Below are positions 1 to 8,659 of a stretch of 45,574 nt of DNA, piece after piece (position 1 is the stretch's first letter; every line of letters begins with the position of its first letter). The stretch comes from an uncultured Clostridium sp. Its GTDB lineage: Bacteria > Bacillota > Clostridia > Lachnospirales > Lachnospiraceae. The notes beneath the pieces are model-generated. The model was given only the letters and a program-made list of their open reading frames with translations. It did not search any database and was not told where the DNA came from. The position numbers and the translations under genes were made by a program. The stretch spans positions 1 through 45,574 of the forward strand of contig CANPMS010000015.1 in NCBI GenBank assembly GCA_947575275.1, given 5' to 3'.

Positions 1-99
1 GCCCCAATCATTATCATAGAAGATCTGAATTTACAGACTTTTCTTCATACACTCGCCTTTTCAAGCACAAATAAGTGGTACTACGAGTCCGTACACTAA
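1..99 (+). CDS. C-terminal fragment of an unidentified ORF cut by the window edge
   Basis: An open frame runs from the first base to a TAA at 97-99 (about 32 residues, ending in KWYYESVH). It has no start inside the window, so it can only be the tail of a gene to the left. I do not recognise the family. It converges on the Hachiman genes and could equally be a chance frame, because the following sequence is AT-rich and degenerate. Confidence 0.25.
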   Translation, partial: APIIIIEDLNLQTFLHTLAFSSTNKWYYESVH

Positions 100-289
100 G
101 AATTGTTTAAACTTATTAATTTAATTGTGTGGCAGTTCAGTCAATAGCTTCTTAGCTTGAATCTCTTTTAATATGACTTCAAAAAGTTGCCTGCCTCAAA
201 CAGCTTCGTGAAGTGTGCCCATTTATAGTTTTCCTCTACTTTCTTTCACACTATCTCCTCTCAGTAAATCTCAGTAAGTTTCAATTTGT
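100..289. other. AT-rich intergenic stretch downstream of hamB with short degenerate frames
   Basis: No complete gene is visible. On the minus strand, a frame around 185-245 reads ENYKWAHFTKLFEAGNFLKS before a stop, and other frames are broken within a few dozen codons. This looks like eroded coding sequence rather than a functional gene. I see no terminator or RNA gene. Confidence 0.3.
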
Positions 290-2344
290 CTATAAAGTTA
301 TCATATATTTTTTCTTCAAATCAGCAAAGAAACCTCCATGATTGTTGGAATTTTGGGCTAAATAATTTATTGCTCTTAATACATCAATTGTAGAATACCT
401 CACATTAAGACAACCTTCTATTTCATCAAGTATTTCTGCATTTAAATTTTTAAGCACACCTATCATTCCATAATCCTTCATAGCACCTATTATAAGTCTG
501 TGAGCTTGTGATAAATCATCTACATTTAACCCTCCATACGTTTTAGCATAATACTTACTTTTACAATCTTCCAATGATTCAATAACATTTCTACCAAATT
601 TCCAATTCGGGCATTTCGCTTTTATTTCTATTCCAATATTCACAAGTGGCATGATATAGTATTCCAGGGTTGAATATATAAATTTCATATAACAATTTAT
701 AATTTCCGTATTATCCAGCTTTATTTTACTTTTCCTTTTAAAATGCACTATCCTATCATTAAAATTATTTAGATATATTTTTTGACTTTCATCCTTGTAA
801 TAGTAGTTTTGCAAATATCCAGTAATCAAGACTTTATCAATATCCAATTCCCCCCTATACTCATCTTTAAATGCTTGCTTGGAAAGAAACGGCAGATTAG
901 TTATACTTTTAAAATCTTTGTTGGTCTTTAATACATTAAGTATTTTTCCCAATTTAACCAATGACAATTTATATGCTTTTAATAGTTCTTGGCAAAATTC
1001 AAATTCAAGGTCGTACTCTTCACTGAATTGTAATATTTTTTCAATGTTTTTACTATCCTCTATTTCGGATAATTCTTCTTCATTTGCAATTGCCAAAGAT
1101 ATTATAATCTCATTTTCGACCAATTCTTCCACCTTAACAACTGAATATATATATCCTATTGGATATCTTCCCAAGCGTCCTGCTCTGCCGATTGTATTTT
1201 TCAACAGTAATATTTCCTTCATATCATTGTATTCTGGATGAATAAACAAGTTTTTAGTCACCGTATTTATCCCCTCTGAAATTGAATTGGTGCCAAATAA
1301 AATATTGTACTTATCACTTTCATTGAAAAGGCTTATCATTCTATTTTGAACATACTTCGGCATCTGTCCATGATGCGTTAAAATACCTGCTTTTAAAAGT
1401 TTTACAACGCTCCAATCTGGATGTATATCTGCCTCAAGTAATTTAATAAATTCCGTGTTTATTTCACTTCCTATACTGTTCTTTATTTCTTCATATGCCG
1501 CATTAATTTGTTTTGGTGAATAACAGAACAAAATTGTTTTTTCCTTTTTCCCCTTACTCAGAAGAGTCTCAAAAAAATCCTTTTTTTCTAGAACCACATA
1601 ATTTTTATCAACAGCATTAAAATCTGATTTAAATATATAAAATTTATATTTATCAAAACCATCAATAGTTGCTTTAGGCGTAAGCAAAAAGATTTTTTTA
1701 GAATTTCTTGTTATACTATCCAAAAAAGTTTCTGACAACTTATATGCCCTTTGACGTTTAATTGAGTCTTGAAGCTTATATGCTTCATCTATAACAAATA
1801 AGTCTATTTGACCTATAACACTCTGATCTATTTCCAAAAACTTCTCTTGTGTGCCGATAAAAAATAACTTCTCTTCATTCCATCTTTCATTGTTTATATT
1901 TTCTATTATTGAACACTTATCAAAAATAACATATTCAGAAAAATGTTCATTTTCTTTAAAACTTTTTTCTAACTCATAAGCCAACGCATTAGTTGGTACA
2001 ATATAAACTATACTTTTAGGTTTCTTTTTATATATGTATTCTTTAATAAGCAATGTCTTTCCAAACGATGTTGGCGCTGATAGAATCACTCTATCCATTT
2101 CAAAAAGACATGCCAGCGCTTTATATTGAGGCGGCGAAAAAAATAATTCTTTGTCTACATGTTCAATTTTTCTTTCAGAATTCTTATTTAACATTATTGA
2201 TTCTGACAAACTAACGTCAAATTCATCTGTTCTAAAATAGGGCGTTAGGTCATACATTCCCAACTCCATAATAGATACTTCTTTTCCTTTATCCAATTCT
2301 TCCAATATTCTCTTCCGTTTTTTATTATATTTATCACTACTCAT
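290..2344 (-). CDS. hamB: Hachiman defence helicase HamB (SF2 DExH-type)
   Basis: A 684-aa superfamily 2 helicase. Visible motifs are Walker A SAPTSFGKT (residues 89-97), motif II VIDEAY (184-189), motif III-like LTPKAT (221-226), and motif VI NTIGRAGRLGR (383-393). The C-terminal third is helical and unassigned. It lies 9 bp downstream of a DUF1837 gene, which is the defining HamA-HamB pair of the Hachiman antiphage system. In that system the helicase is thought to sense aberrant DNA and license the HamA nuclease. The protein acts in the cytoplasm. Base composition is strikingly AT-rich compared with the genes on either side, which points to recent acquisition. The family call relies mainly on the partner gene, since the helicase alone would be generic. 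Confidence 0.85.
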   Translation of the reverse strand: MSSDKYNKKRKRILEELDKGKEVSIMELGMYDLTPYFRTDEFDVSLSESIMLNKNSERKIEHVDKELFFSPPQYKALACLFEMDRVILSAPTSFGKTLLIKEYIYKKKPKSIVYIVPTNALAYELEKSFKENEHFSEYVIFDKCSIIENINNERWNEEKLFFIGTQEKFLEIDQSVIGQIDLFVIDEAYKLQDSIKRQRAYKLSETFLDSITRNSKKIFLLTPKATIDGFDKYKFYIFKSDFNAVDKNYVVLEKKDFFETLLSKGKKEKTILFCYSPKQINAAYEEIKNSIGSEINTEFIKLLEADIHPDWSVVKLLKAGILTHHGQMPKYVQNRMISLFNESDKYNILFGTNSISEGINTVTKNLFIHPEYNDMKEILLLKNTIGRAGRLGRYPIGYIYSVVKVEELVENEIIISLAIANEEELSEIEDSKNIEKILQFSEEYDLEFEFCQELLKAYKLSLVKLGKILNVLKTNKDFKSITNLPFLSKQAFKDEYRGELDIDKVLITGYLQNYYYKDESQKIYLNNFNDRIVHFKRKSKIKLDNTEIINCYMKFIYSTLEYYIMPLVNIGIEIKAKCPNWKFGRNVIESLEDCKSKYYAKTYGGLNVDDLSQAHRLIIGAMKDYGMIGVLKNLNAEILDEIEGCLNVRYSTIDVLRAINYLAQNSNNHGGFFADLKKKYMITL

Positions 2345-2353
2345 ACAATACCT

Positions 2354-3229
2354 CTACATACTTCTAAGCTTAACTTTAGAAGTTTCTATCATCTTAAGAA
2401 TAAGACTCTTCTTGTCCTTTATTGGTAAATGCACTAATTTAATTTCATAGTCACCTTCTATGTCATCATGTTTCAAAGAATCACATACATTTTTTTCTAA
2501 TTGCTGTGCAGAAACAACATACTTATCATAAAAATCCTGATTTCCATATTGGCTTACATCTGCTTCCGAATGTAAAACGAATCCAGCAAACACAATTCTT
2601 TGATTCATAAATTCGTCTACTGTTAATTCATCATAATCTTCCAGCGCCAAATTTTTAATGACAATCTGATATGCTTCTTCGCAATTTTCTACTCCCGTTT
2701 GCAAACTCTCCAATTTATTTTTTATGCTTTTATCAACTAAATCAGTAATTATTTGATTCATTCCTCCACTTAAACTCTCATAAAATTTAGCTTCCCCTAA
2801 AACAATTATGTTATGCTCAAGATTGTACATGCAGGCATCTACTCCTGTATGTACATCGGCTAACGTGGCTCCTATATCAATTACTCCTTTTGCAAGCCTA
2901 TAACCATATATATCTCTAAAAATCAATCCTAATATCCCTTCTGCAAGAAAAGAATAAAATGATTTATTAGTCCGTATATTTTCTTCCACGAACTTATCTA
3001 TATCTGTTGTAATTTTGCTTCTAGGTTTAAACCGCTTATATATATTTTTTCTTTTCATTGTACTTAAATTATCTTCTGCAAACATATGTTTTAAATTTTC
3101 ATCTTCAAACACTATATCAGGTAGAACTCGCTCAATTTCGTTTGGTTCAAAAACAATATTCTCAATACATATTGAACCATATGTGGTTTTGAATTTACTT
3201 TTAGGTACTTTATACTTGTATTGGAACAT
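2354..3229 (-). CDS. hamA: Hachiman defence effector HamA (DUF1837 nuclease)
   Basis: A 291-aa DUF1837/HamA protein. The PD-(D/E)XK-like catalytic set is visible as E97 (FLAEGILG), D131 (GVDA) and E146-x-K148 (LGEAKFY), so the nuclease centre looks intact. I chose the ATG at 3229 rather than the in-frame TTG six bases upstream, because an AGGAGGAGG ribosome site sits 6 nt before this ATG. The gene is followed after 9 bp by hamB, and the two presumably form one transcript. In Hachiman, HamA and HamB form a complex in which HamA degrades DNA once HamB is activated. AT-rich composition marks the pair as foreign to the neighbouring operon. No other nuclease family fits the pairing as well. Confidence 0.87.
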   Translation of the reverse strand: MFQYKYKVPKSKFKTTYGSICIENIVFEPNEIERVLPDIVFEDENLKHMFAEDNLSTMKRKNIYKRFKPRSKITTDIDKFVEENIRTNKSFYSFLAEGILGLIFRDIYGYRLAKGVIDIGATLADVHTGVDACMYNLEHNIIVLGEAKFYESLSGGMNQIITDLVDKSIKNKLESLQTGVENCEEAYQIVIKNLALEDYDELTVDEFMNQRIVFAGFVLHSEADVSQYGNQDFYDKYVVSAQQLEKNVCDSLKHDDIEGDYEIKLVHLPIKDKKSLILKMIETSKVKLRSM

Positions 3230-3235
3230 CACCAA

Positions 3236-3325
3236 CCTCCTCCTATGTAGTTAAATTCTACTTATTAATCAAACGAAAATAGCTGAACAGATTTAATTTA
3301 AAAAACTATATATTTTTGAGTCTGA
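3236..3325. other. Short AT-rich gap between the CIS operon end and Hachiman
   Basis: This 90-bp stretch contains only a weak AT hairpin (AAAAA and TTTTT arms around 3300-3317, minus strand) and the strong hamA ribosome site. No convincing -35/-10 pair was found, so it is unclear whether hamAB has its own promoter or is read through from the injection-system operon. Confidence 0.35.
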
Positions 3326-3946
3326 TTACCTGCCATCCTCCATCGGCAGCACCTCTATAAACTCCACATTCCCCCATCGGTTGACTGAAAAACGGCTTGA
3401 ATTCACGCTTAACCAGTCTGTCAGCAGCTTATCATACAGGAAGTACTGTTTGTATTCCATTAAATCCTTTTTCGTTAAGCCTGCTTCTTCTGCAAGTGCA
3501 ATCACTTCCTGTATCGTTTCACCATATTTTTCTCCATATTGGCACTTCACTTTTTCCTCCATTTGCTTTGTCCTGACATAATAACTGTATCTGTAAAAAA
3601 TTTTAAATTCATTTAGCTTTTTTACCGCACTTATCCTTACCAATCCTCGATCCTGGCTACAAATGATAGTAATCTTTTCTCCCTCTCTTAAATATTCCTT
3701 TTCATAGTAATTATAAAACTCACCATCCGATCTATAAAATCTTTCCTCATCTCTGGTTACAGGCTCTATCTGCGGCATTTGACCAAAACTTCTCCCATCG
3801 TCATAATAGGTCTGGACTCTCGCATAGTACATCTCGTCAAAAATATTCTGAACTCGAATAAACTGCCAATAAATAATAAACCCTGCGATTAGACAGCACA
3901 ACATTCCTGTGATTACGATTCTAATCCTCTTTTTCCTCTGATTCAT
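3326..3946 (-). CDS. Small single-pass membrane protein paired with the PAAR-like effector (candidate immunity)
   Basis: A 206-aa protein with a basic start, one transmembrane helix at about residues 10-28, and an extracytoplasmic remainder. The C-terminal part (EVIALAEEAGLTKKDLMEYK followed by LLTDWL) aligns by eye with the two partner genes at 17298-17936 and 19663-20271, so all three form one divergent family. Its ATG overlaps the stop of the upstream PAAR-like gene by four bases (ATGA), which indicates translational coupling. A small membrane protein coupled to each PAAR fusion is the arrangement expected of an immunity protein. An accessory role in loading the effector is the alternative. 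Function is inferred from context only. Confidence 0.6.
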   Translation of the reverse strand: MNQRKKRIRIVITGMLCCLIAGFIIYWQFIRVQNIFDEMYYARVQTYYDDGRSFGQMPQIEPVTRDEERFYRSDGEFYNYYEKEYLREGEKITIICSQDRGLVRISAVKKLNEFKIFYRYSYYVRTKQMEEKVKCQYGEKYGETIQEVIALAEEAGLTKKDLMEYKQYFLYDKLLTDWLSVNSSRFSVNRWGNVEFIEVLPMEDGR

Positions 3947-5550
3947 TTAAATTCTCCCATCTCCGGCAGCGACTGCTCCAGGCTTTTGATAAAGTTATAG
4001 GTATTCGGCGCCTTTTCTTTCACTATGTTTAACCATACATCTTCCCCGCCATGCAATAATTCGTCCAGATGTTTCCTTTCCTCATAGTCATTGGTACAGG
4101 CCAATTTGTCGCGTAATTCCAGGAAAACCAGTTCTTCATAAATCAACTGCTTCACATCCTCTAAACTGTTATTTTCCAAAAAAAGCTCTGCCCGGCTGTC
4201 CTCCTGTAATCGCCTTTCGTAATAATCTTCTGCCGCTTCTATGTAAGAATACCCCTCATTCCTTACCATATATCCAAGATTTTCTGCATCTAAGTCTGCC
4301 ATATAATCATCATTTCCAAATGACGGCGGCTTGCCATCTGAACCAAATAGGGTCGCATCTCCCAACCAGCCTGCCATCTGCTCCCTTTTCCGCCTTCCTC
4401 CCGTATATAGATTTGCCATCCATCCATCTTCAGACACGGCTGTCGCCAATATGGCAGCTGTTGTAATCTGCTGATGGGCAAAATCTGCCTTTCCACACAT
4501 ATCATCACACTGCTGGTTCCAAATCTCCATAAATTCCTCCTCTGTCAGCGCCCTGCCCAAGCCTGTGGTCATATTATTTAGTTTGCTTAAAAATTTTTCA
4601 TCTTCCTCTAAGCTGCTTTTATCTTCATATTTGGCAGCATCCGCATCTCTCCCTGCAAAATAATTCTGTACCCTGACCTTATACTGCAAATACTCGTAGT
4701 CCTCACCTGATATTCCCAGCACGCCCACCATATAGTCCTTCACAGACAAATCTGTCTCTGACATTATTCCCATCTCTCCATATTCGTTATAATACATTGT
4801 TTTCTCCAAAACACGGGTGGCATCCCCGGCTGTTTGATTCCATCTGAATACTTCGTCCCCACCATCTTTTTCCAGTCCATATCTAAGTCCGCCTATCAGG
4901 CGCGTAAACCGCCAGTCCCTTTTTATCTGCTTTTCATGCGGATATTGAGCCTGAATTGCCTGATGCACGTCCCATATAATCCCAACCGTTCTTTCGTCAA
5001 AACCATAATGTTCACACAAAACCATGCTTAAGTTTCTCTGCGGTATCTTATTGACCTCCTTTACGCATATCAGTCCGCCTCTGCCGCATACCGCAACCGC
5101 ATTCGCCTGCAAAAGCGCTGCCGCGCCCAGACCGCCCGCCAATACGGTGTTGTTTGACTGTATCCATGGATATTTTATACTGGGCACGCATGGCTGCGAT
5201 TTAACCGATGCAGCCCTTTTACAAAATCCAAAGGTAACAATATTGCTGGGTTTAAAATCATCCACTGTGGCGATCGGCAGACTCCCTTCCTTTGTCACAA
5301 CTCCATGATCCTGCGGCATCTGAATTCTGGAATATTGTGTGCCGCAGCTGCAGACGAGGATAGACCCCAGCGTTACATATTTGACGCTGGGTTTTCCTCC
5401 ACGGCGCTGATTTTGTATCATCATCCACTCCAATCCCATTAATTCGGCTTTTTCTTTGTCTCGTTTCCAAAGCTCTGTCTGCGCAGCCAATCCCATCCAG
5501 CCTGCCGCTGTACCTTTTATCGCGTTTTCTCCATTTCCCTTACTCCCCAT
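3943..5550 (-). CDS. PAAR-like (DUF4280) spike-tip protein with C-terminal effector domain, copy 2
   Basis: A 535-aa protein. I set the start at 5550 because AAAGGAGG lies 7 nt upstream and the paralogue at 19566 begins with the same MGSKG. An upstream in-frame start would only add 11 residues. Residues about 58-165 match the DUF4280 PAAR-like pattern: LGSILVCS, IATVDDF, NIVTFGFC, a conserved PC pair, and a closing CGRGGLICV. The same pattern sharpens VgrG-type spikes. The C-terminal 350 residues differ from the paralogue except for shared signatures around H359, GWLGDA (394-399) and SFGNDDYMADLD (410-421). I do not recognise that domain. It is the candidate toxic or cargo part. It ends in an ATGA overlap with its membrane partner. 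Confidence 0.72.
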   Translation of the reverse strand: MGSKGNGENAIKGTAAGWMGLAAQTELWKRDKEKAELMGLEWMMIQNQRRGGKPSVKYVTLGSILVCSCGTQYSRIQMPQDHGVVTKEGSLPIATVDDFKPSNIVTFGFCKRAASVKSQPCVPSIKYPWIQSNNTVLAGGLGAAALLQANAVAVCGRGGLICVKEVNKIPQRNLSMVLCEHYGFDERTVGIIWDVHQAIQAQYPHEKQIKRDWRFTRLIGGLRYGLEKDGGDEVFRWNQTAGDATRVLEKTMYYNEYGEMGIMSETDLSVKDYMVGVLGISGEDYEYLQYKVRVQNYFAGRDADAAKYEDKSSLEEDEKFLSKLNNMTTGLGRALTEEEFMEIWNQQCDDMCGKADFAHQQITTAAILATAVSEDGWMANLYTGGRRKREQMAGWLGDATLFGSDGKPPSFGNDDYMADLDAENLGYMVRNEGYSYIEAAEDYYERRLQEDSRAELFLENNSLEDVKQLIYEELVFLELRDKLACTNDYEERKHLDELLHGGEDVWLNIVKEKAPNTYNFIKSLEQSLPEMGEFK

Positions 5551-5583
5551 ACGGTTTTCCTCCTTTGCATCCGTGCTTTCCAC

Positions 5584-6192
5584 TTAATCACTCCAAACAT
5601 TGCTGTTGTTTTTTAGCAAATTAGCATCTTCTTTTACTGTATAAAACAGCTTTTTTGCAATTTCCTTCCAATTTGATTTATCCTCTTTTAAGCAGCTGAA
5701 TGCCGCATACAACAAGTGCTGCTTCAGCGCTATCAAATGTACCTGATTATAGCTTTGTCCATCAATTTGATGCCCATTGTATTCGTACCAGTAGGCTTCG
5801 TTCCCCTCATCCGTTTCCCATATTCTCTGCTCACGAATCCGTATACCTGAATTCAGATTTTTTAATACTTGCTGGCTCTGAAGTCCTAACTCCTTCGTTC
5901 CTCCTTTTGTTATCCGCATCTCTAACTGTTTAAATGCAAAACTCACAGTTGTATTCTCATTACTGACTATAAAATCTGGACCATTCCGGGAGGGATACTT
6001 AATCTCCCTCACGTTTTCAGGTAAAATTGTAAATGAGGTTGGAAGATACATATTAACAGTAGTGTGGGGGATGTCCATATTCTCAAACAAAATCAGCTCA
6101 TCCCCAGCATACATTCCTGTTTCAATCGTCGTATGCTTCTGCCTTTCTGTCTGCCATTTTCTCTCCAATATCTCCTCGTCAAAATATTCCAT
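5584..6192 (-). CDS. DcrB/PsbP-like small protein, candidate effector adaptor or chaperone
   Basis: A 202-aa soluble protein with no signal peptide. The central part (YLPTSFTILPEN, then KYPSRNGPDFIVSNENTTVS, then FAFKQLEM) looks like the start of a DcrB/PsbP-like fold, the fold also used by Eag-type chaperones that load PAAR effectors in proteobacterial type VI systems. It sits immediately upstream of the PAAR-like gene and ends 33 bp before that gene's chosen start, which suits such a role. The fold match is by eye and weak. No catalytic residues are evident. Alternatives are an immunity factor for the preceding lysozyme-like effector or an unrelated cytoplasmic protein. Confidence 0.45.
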   Translation of the reverse strand: MEYFDEEILERKWQTERQKHTTIETGMYAGDELILFENMDIPHTTVNMYLPTSFTILPENVREIKYPSRNGPDFIVSNENTTVSFAFKQLEMRITKGGTKELGLQSQQVLKNLNSGIRIREQRIWETDEGNEAYWYEYNGHQIDGQSYNQVHLIALKQHLLYAAFSCLKEDKSNWKEIAKKLFYTVKEDANLLKNNSNVWSD

Positions 6193-6206
6193 ATGTACAA
6201 TATCTC

Positions 6207-6824
6207 CTATTCCTGGTGAATATTAATGATATCCAGTATCTCATATAAATCCATTAATTCTATCGCGCGTTCTCTATATTTGTTATATTCCAGTTCCGCT
6301 TCCAAAATTGTTATGCCGGTACCCCCGCCATCATATAATAAAGAATTACAATACAATATCAATTCATTATTCTGATTGCTATACATCTCCCATGCTTCCT
6401 GTTCATTGATAAGCATGGTTTTTCCTTCCTGGTCCAGTTTCCCCATCAGCAAACCATAATACTGATTCATTTCATTTTCCCAGAGTGCTGAATAGTCAGA
6501 CATTACCCTTATCATTTCTGATGTTATACCACCGCTGTTCTCCATATCTTCATTAAATTTCTTATCTAAATCATAGGAGGTATTTTCATCGTTTGTTTCC
6601 GTCATCACTTCCATACTGGTTTGTATCATTTTCCCTAAGTGACTTTCTTGGCTGGTTTGGGTGATTGTCTCTACGCCTGCTTCCATATTCTCCTGTTCAA
6701 ATATAGCTTGTTGATGCTCTTCTACTGTTACTGCCGCTTGTGGAACATTGACATTATTGCAGCCTCCCAACAAAACTGTCACAGTCATTCCAAAAAGACA
6801 TATTTTTTTCTTCATCTTCATCAT
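6207..6824 (-). CDS. LprI-like lysozyme-inhibitor lipoprotein (candidate immunity)
   Basis: A 205-aa lipoprotein. A lysine-rich start is followed by a hydrophobic stretch and the lipobox LLGGC, so the mature protein should be anchored outside the membrane. Residues about 110-200 resemble the LprI N-terminal domain (PF07007, formerly DUF1311): MNQYYGLLMGKLD, a central NEQEAWEMYSNQ in place of the usual aqraW..yrd, and a terminal YRERAIELMDL. LprI of Mycobacterium tuberculosis inhibits lysozyme. The gene begins 18 bp after the lysozyme-like effector, so a surface-anchored inhibitor protecting the producer is the obvious reading. The start could be this ATG or the next codon. The family's usual disulphide cysteines were not confirmed. 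Confidence 0.65.
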   Translation of the reverse strand: MMKMKKKICLFGMTVTVLLGGCNNVNVPQAAVTVEEHQQAIFEQENMEAGVETITQTSQESHLGKMIQTSMEVMTETNDENTSYDLDKKFNEDMENSGGITSEMIRVMSDYSALWENEMNQYYGLLMGKLDQEGKTMLINEQEAWEMYSNQNNELILYCNSLLYDGGGTGITILEAELEYNKYRERAIELMDLYEILDIINIHQE

Positions 6825-6842
6825 CACACTTTTCTCTCCCTT

Positions 6843-8408
6843 CTACTCAATTAATGCTAAGACATCTTTCCATTCGTTTATAAATCTATTTTTTACACTT
6901 TCTTGAATCTGTGGAGAACTACTCTTAAAGAGACTCTTATAATTATTGATTTTATATTGGTAGGAGGCATTTATTATCTGCTCATCATCCATGCTTGAAT
7001 TAACATTTCCTAAAACAGATAAACCAAGACTCCCACAATGGAATTGCACTCCTGTAGAATAAATTAATTCACGCAATGCAACAGATCTTCCGTAATCAAT
7101 GCCATATTTATTTTTAGCTTTATCAATCAACACAGAAATTACTGTATTATATTCATACGTTGTTTGAATATATCCAAATTCATCACCATAAGTATTGGCA
7201 ACCATTTTCCACGCATTACTAAATTCGTCTGTGCCAGCCTTACACCCATTAAAATATGATCCCATATCAGGATATTCCATTTTTAGCCACGCAACAAATT
7301 TATCAGCACTTCCTTTTGTTGTCGAAAATTGTGGTACACCATAAGAAACTCCGCCGTGATCACCCTTTCCGGACGAAACAGCCCCTGGATTAAAACCACC
7401 CGCTTCATATTTTGCAGAAATAAATCCTATTTTCTCAATTATCTGAGAGGTGCTATTCCCTATCTCACTACATGCCCCATCTTCCGCTACTGCATAGGTA
7501 ACTCCACTAAACACAACCTGCGGCATCGTGGCTTTCGTTACCATGGCGCCGTCAGAAGCCAAGTAATATTTCTTTCCATCCGTATGGTTTATCATATCAT
7601 TGGCCGCCATAATCCCATACTTGTCCTCAGTTTTATAAAAGTAGTACCACTTACCGCCAATCTTATGCCAATCCACCATCATGTATCCGGCATCTTCTTC
7701 TGGTACAAAATAATACCAGTATCCATTTATCTCCTTCCACCCCATGACCATATATCCGGCATCTTCCTGAGGTTCCAGATAATACCACAGGTCGTCTAAT
7801 TTCTTCCAGTAAATTGACATCTTTCCATCTGACCGGAAATAATACCACTTTTCATCCTTAGATCCTTTTATCCTTTTCCATCCGGTTACCATCCACTCTT
7901 TATTGCCAGGGTCTTCATCAAAATAGTACCATACTTTACTTCCATCTGCGGCATATTCCGAGTGCCAGCCTGTTTTATATCCGCTCCCGTCCTCCTTATA
8001 ATATTTGAAACCGTTTCCCAACTTCACCCAACCGGTCTGCACACCAACCACACCCGATCCCGGTGAACCTCCGGAAACAGGTGAGGTATGATTGGATACA
8101 CCCGGTCCTGTTACCGGCATTGCATCTGCAATCAATACATTTGCGCCTATCGTTCCGTCTGGATTTTGTTTTACATTTATTTCATTTACCACCGGCATAC
8201 TTCCAACCGTGACCCCTTCGATTAGACTCTGTCCCGGTGTCGCGCTCCCCGGCGCTGCCCCCGGAATTACCGTAGGTGCACCGTTTCCCGTGTGGGACGC
8301 TGCCGGTTTAGAAGCGCTCCCTCCCGGCGCCGTTCCGGTGCTTACTTTAGCAGCCTGTGACGTATATGGGCCATTGGCTGTATATACTTCGTATGTTGAT
8401 TTAGACAT
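6843..8408 (-). CDS. Wall-binding lysozyme-like effector (glycan hydrolase) delivered by the CIS
   Basis: A 521-aa protein. I set the start at 8408 because AGGAGG sits just upstream of MSKSTYEV. There is no signal peptide. A Gly/Pro/Ser/Thr-rich linker (to about residue 125) leads into cell-wall-binding repeats of the type GWK.IxGxWYYF (about 130-300), and then a conserved MPQVVFSGVTYAVAEDGAC spacer that is also found in the NlpC effector. The C-terminal 190 residues contain KYEAGGFNPGAVSSGKGDHG and GVSYGVPQFSTTKGSADKF. This resembles chitosanase or lysozyme-like glycosidases, with the Glu of KYE as the likely catalytic acid. A lysozyme-inhibitor-like lipoprotein follows directly. Export without a signal fits transport by the injector. 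Substrate specificity is inferred. Confidence 0.72.
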   Translation of the reverse strand: MSKSTYEVYTANGPYTSQAAKVSTGTAPGGSASKPAASHTGNGAPTVIPGAAPGSATPGQSLIEGVTVGSMPVVNEINVKQNPDGTIGANVLIADAMPVTGPGVSNHTSPVSGGSPGSGVVGVQTGWVKLGNGFKYYKEDGSGYKTGWHSEYAADGSKVWYYFDEDPGNKEWMVTGWKRIKGSKDEKWYYFRSDGKMSIYWKKLDDLWYYLEPQEDAGYMVMGWKEINGYWYYFVPEEDAGYMMVDWHKIGGKWYYFYKTEDKYGIMAANDMINHTDGKKYYLASDGAMVTKATMPQVVFSGVTYAVAEDGACSEIGNSTSQIIEKIGFISAKYEAGGFNPGAVSSGKGDHGGVSYGVPQFSTTKGSADKFVAWLKMEYPDMGSYFNGCKAGTDEFSNAWKMVANTYGDEFGYIQTTYEYNTVISVLIDKAKNKYGIDYGRSVALRELIYSTGVQFHCGSLGLSVLGNVNSSMDDEQIINASYQYKINNYKSLFKSSSPQIQESVKNRFINEWKDVLALIE

Positions 8409-8517
8409 TTTCTCCTCCTGTATTCTGTTCCCCAATTAAAAACCGGACTTTTTATCTCAATGAGTGTTAATTTCCAGTAAGCACTTCTTTCCATTACCGG
8501 TTAATAAATATTGCTTA

Positions 8518-8646
8518 TCAAATTTCAATATTTCTATTTTTTTCTGCATTCATTTCTAGTTCTGTAACATTAGGGCTATACAACGCTTCATTTTGAATAC
8601 ATCCCTGTAGTGTTATATATAATCCTGTCAGGATTATTAAAATCAT
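8518..8646 (-). CDS. Possible 42-aa lipoprotein, intact or a remnant
   Basis: A short frame in the 250-bp gap between two larger genes encodes a hydrophobic leader ending in the lipobox LQGC (at about residue 16), then 26 polar residues and a TGA. It starts 14 bp after the stop of the 395-aa gene on the same strand. The ribosome site is poor. The lipobox in the right frame, within an array of lipoprotein partners, argues that it is either a tiny functional lipoprotein or the 5' remnant of a lost immunity gene. Codon content is AT-rich. Downstream frames are closed. Confidence 0.4.
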   Translation of the reverse strand: MILIILTGLYITLQGCIQNEALYSPNVTELEMNAEKNRNIEI

Positions 8647-8659
8647 TATTTTTTCATAG

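Noticed and set aside
3290..3320. AT-rich inverted repeat after the last CIS gene as terminator
   Set aside because: The stem consists only of A-T pairs and would be unstable. Mentioned only as weak.
8615..8635. Palindrome AATCCTGTCAGGATT as terminator
   Set aside because: It lies within the small lipoprotein frame and lacks a following T-run on either strand.
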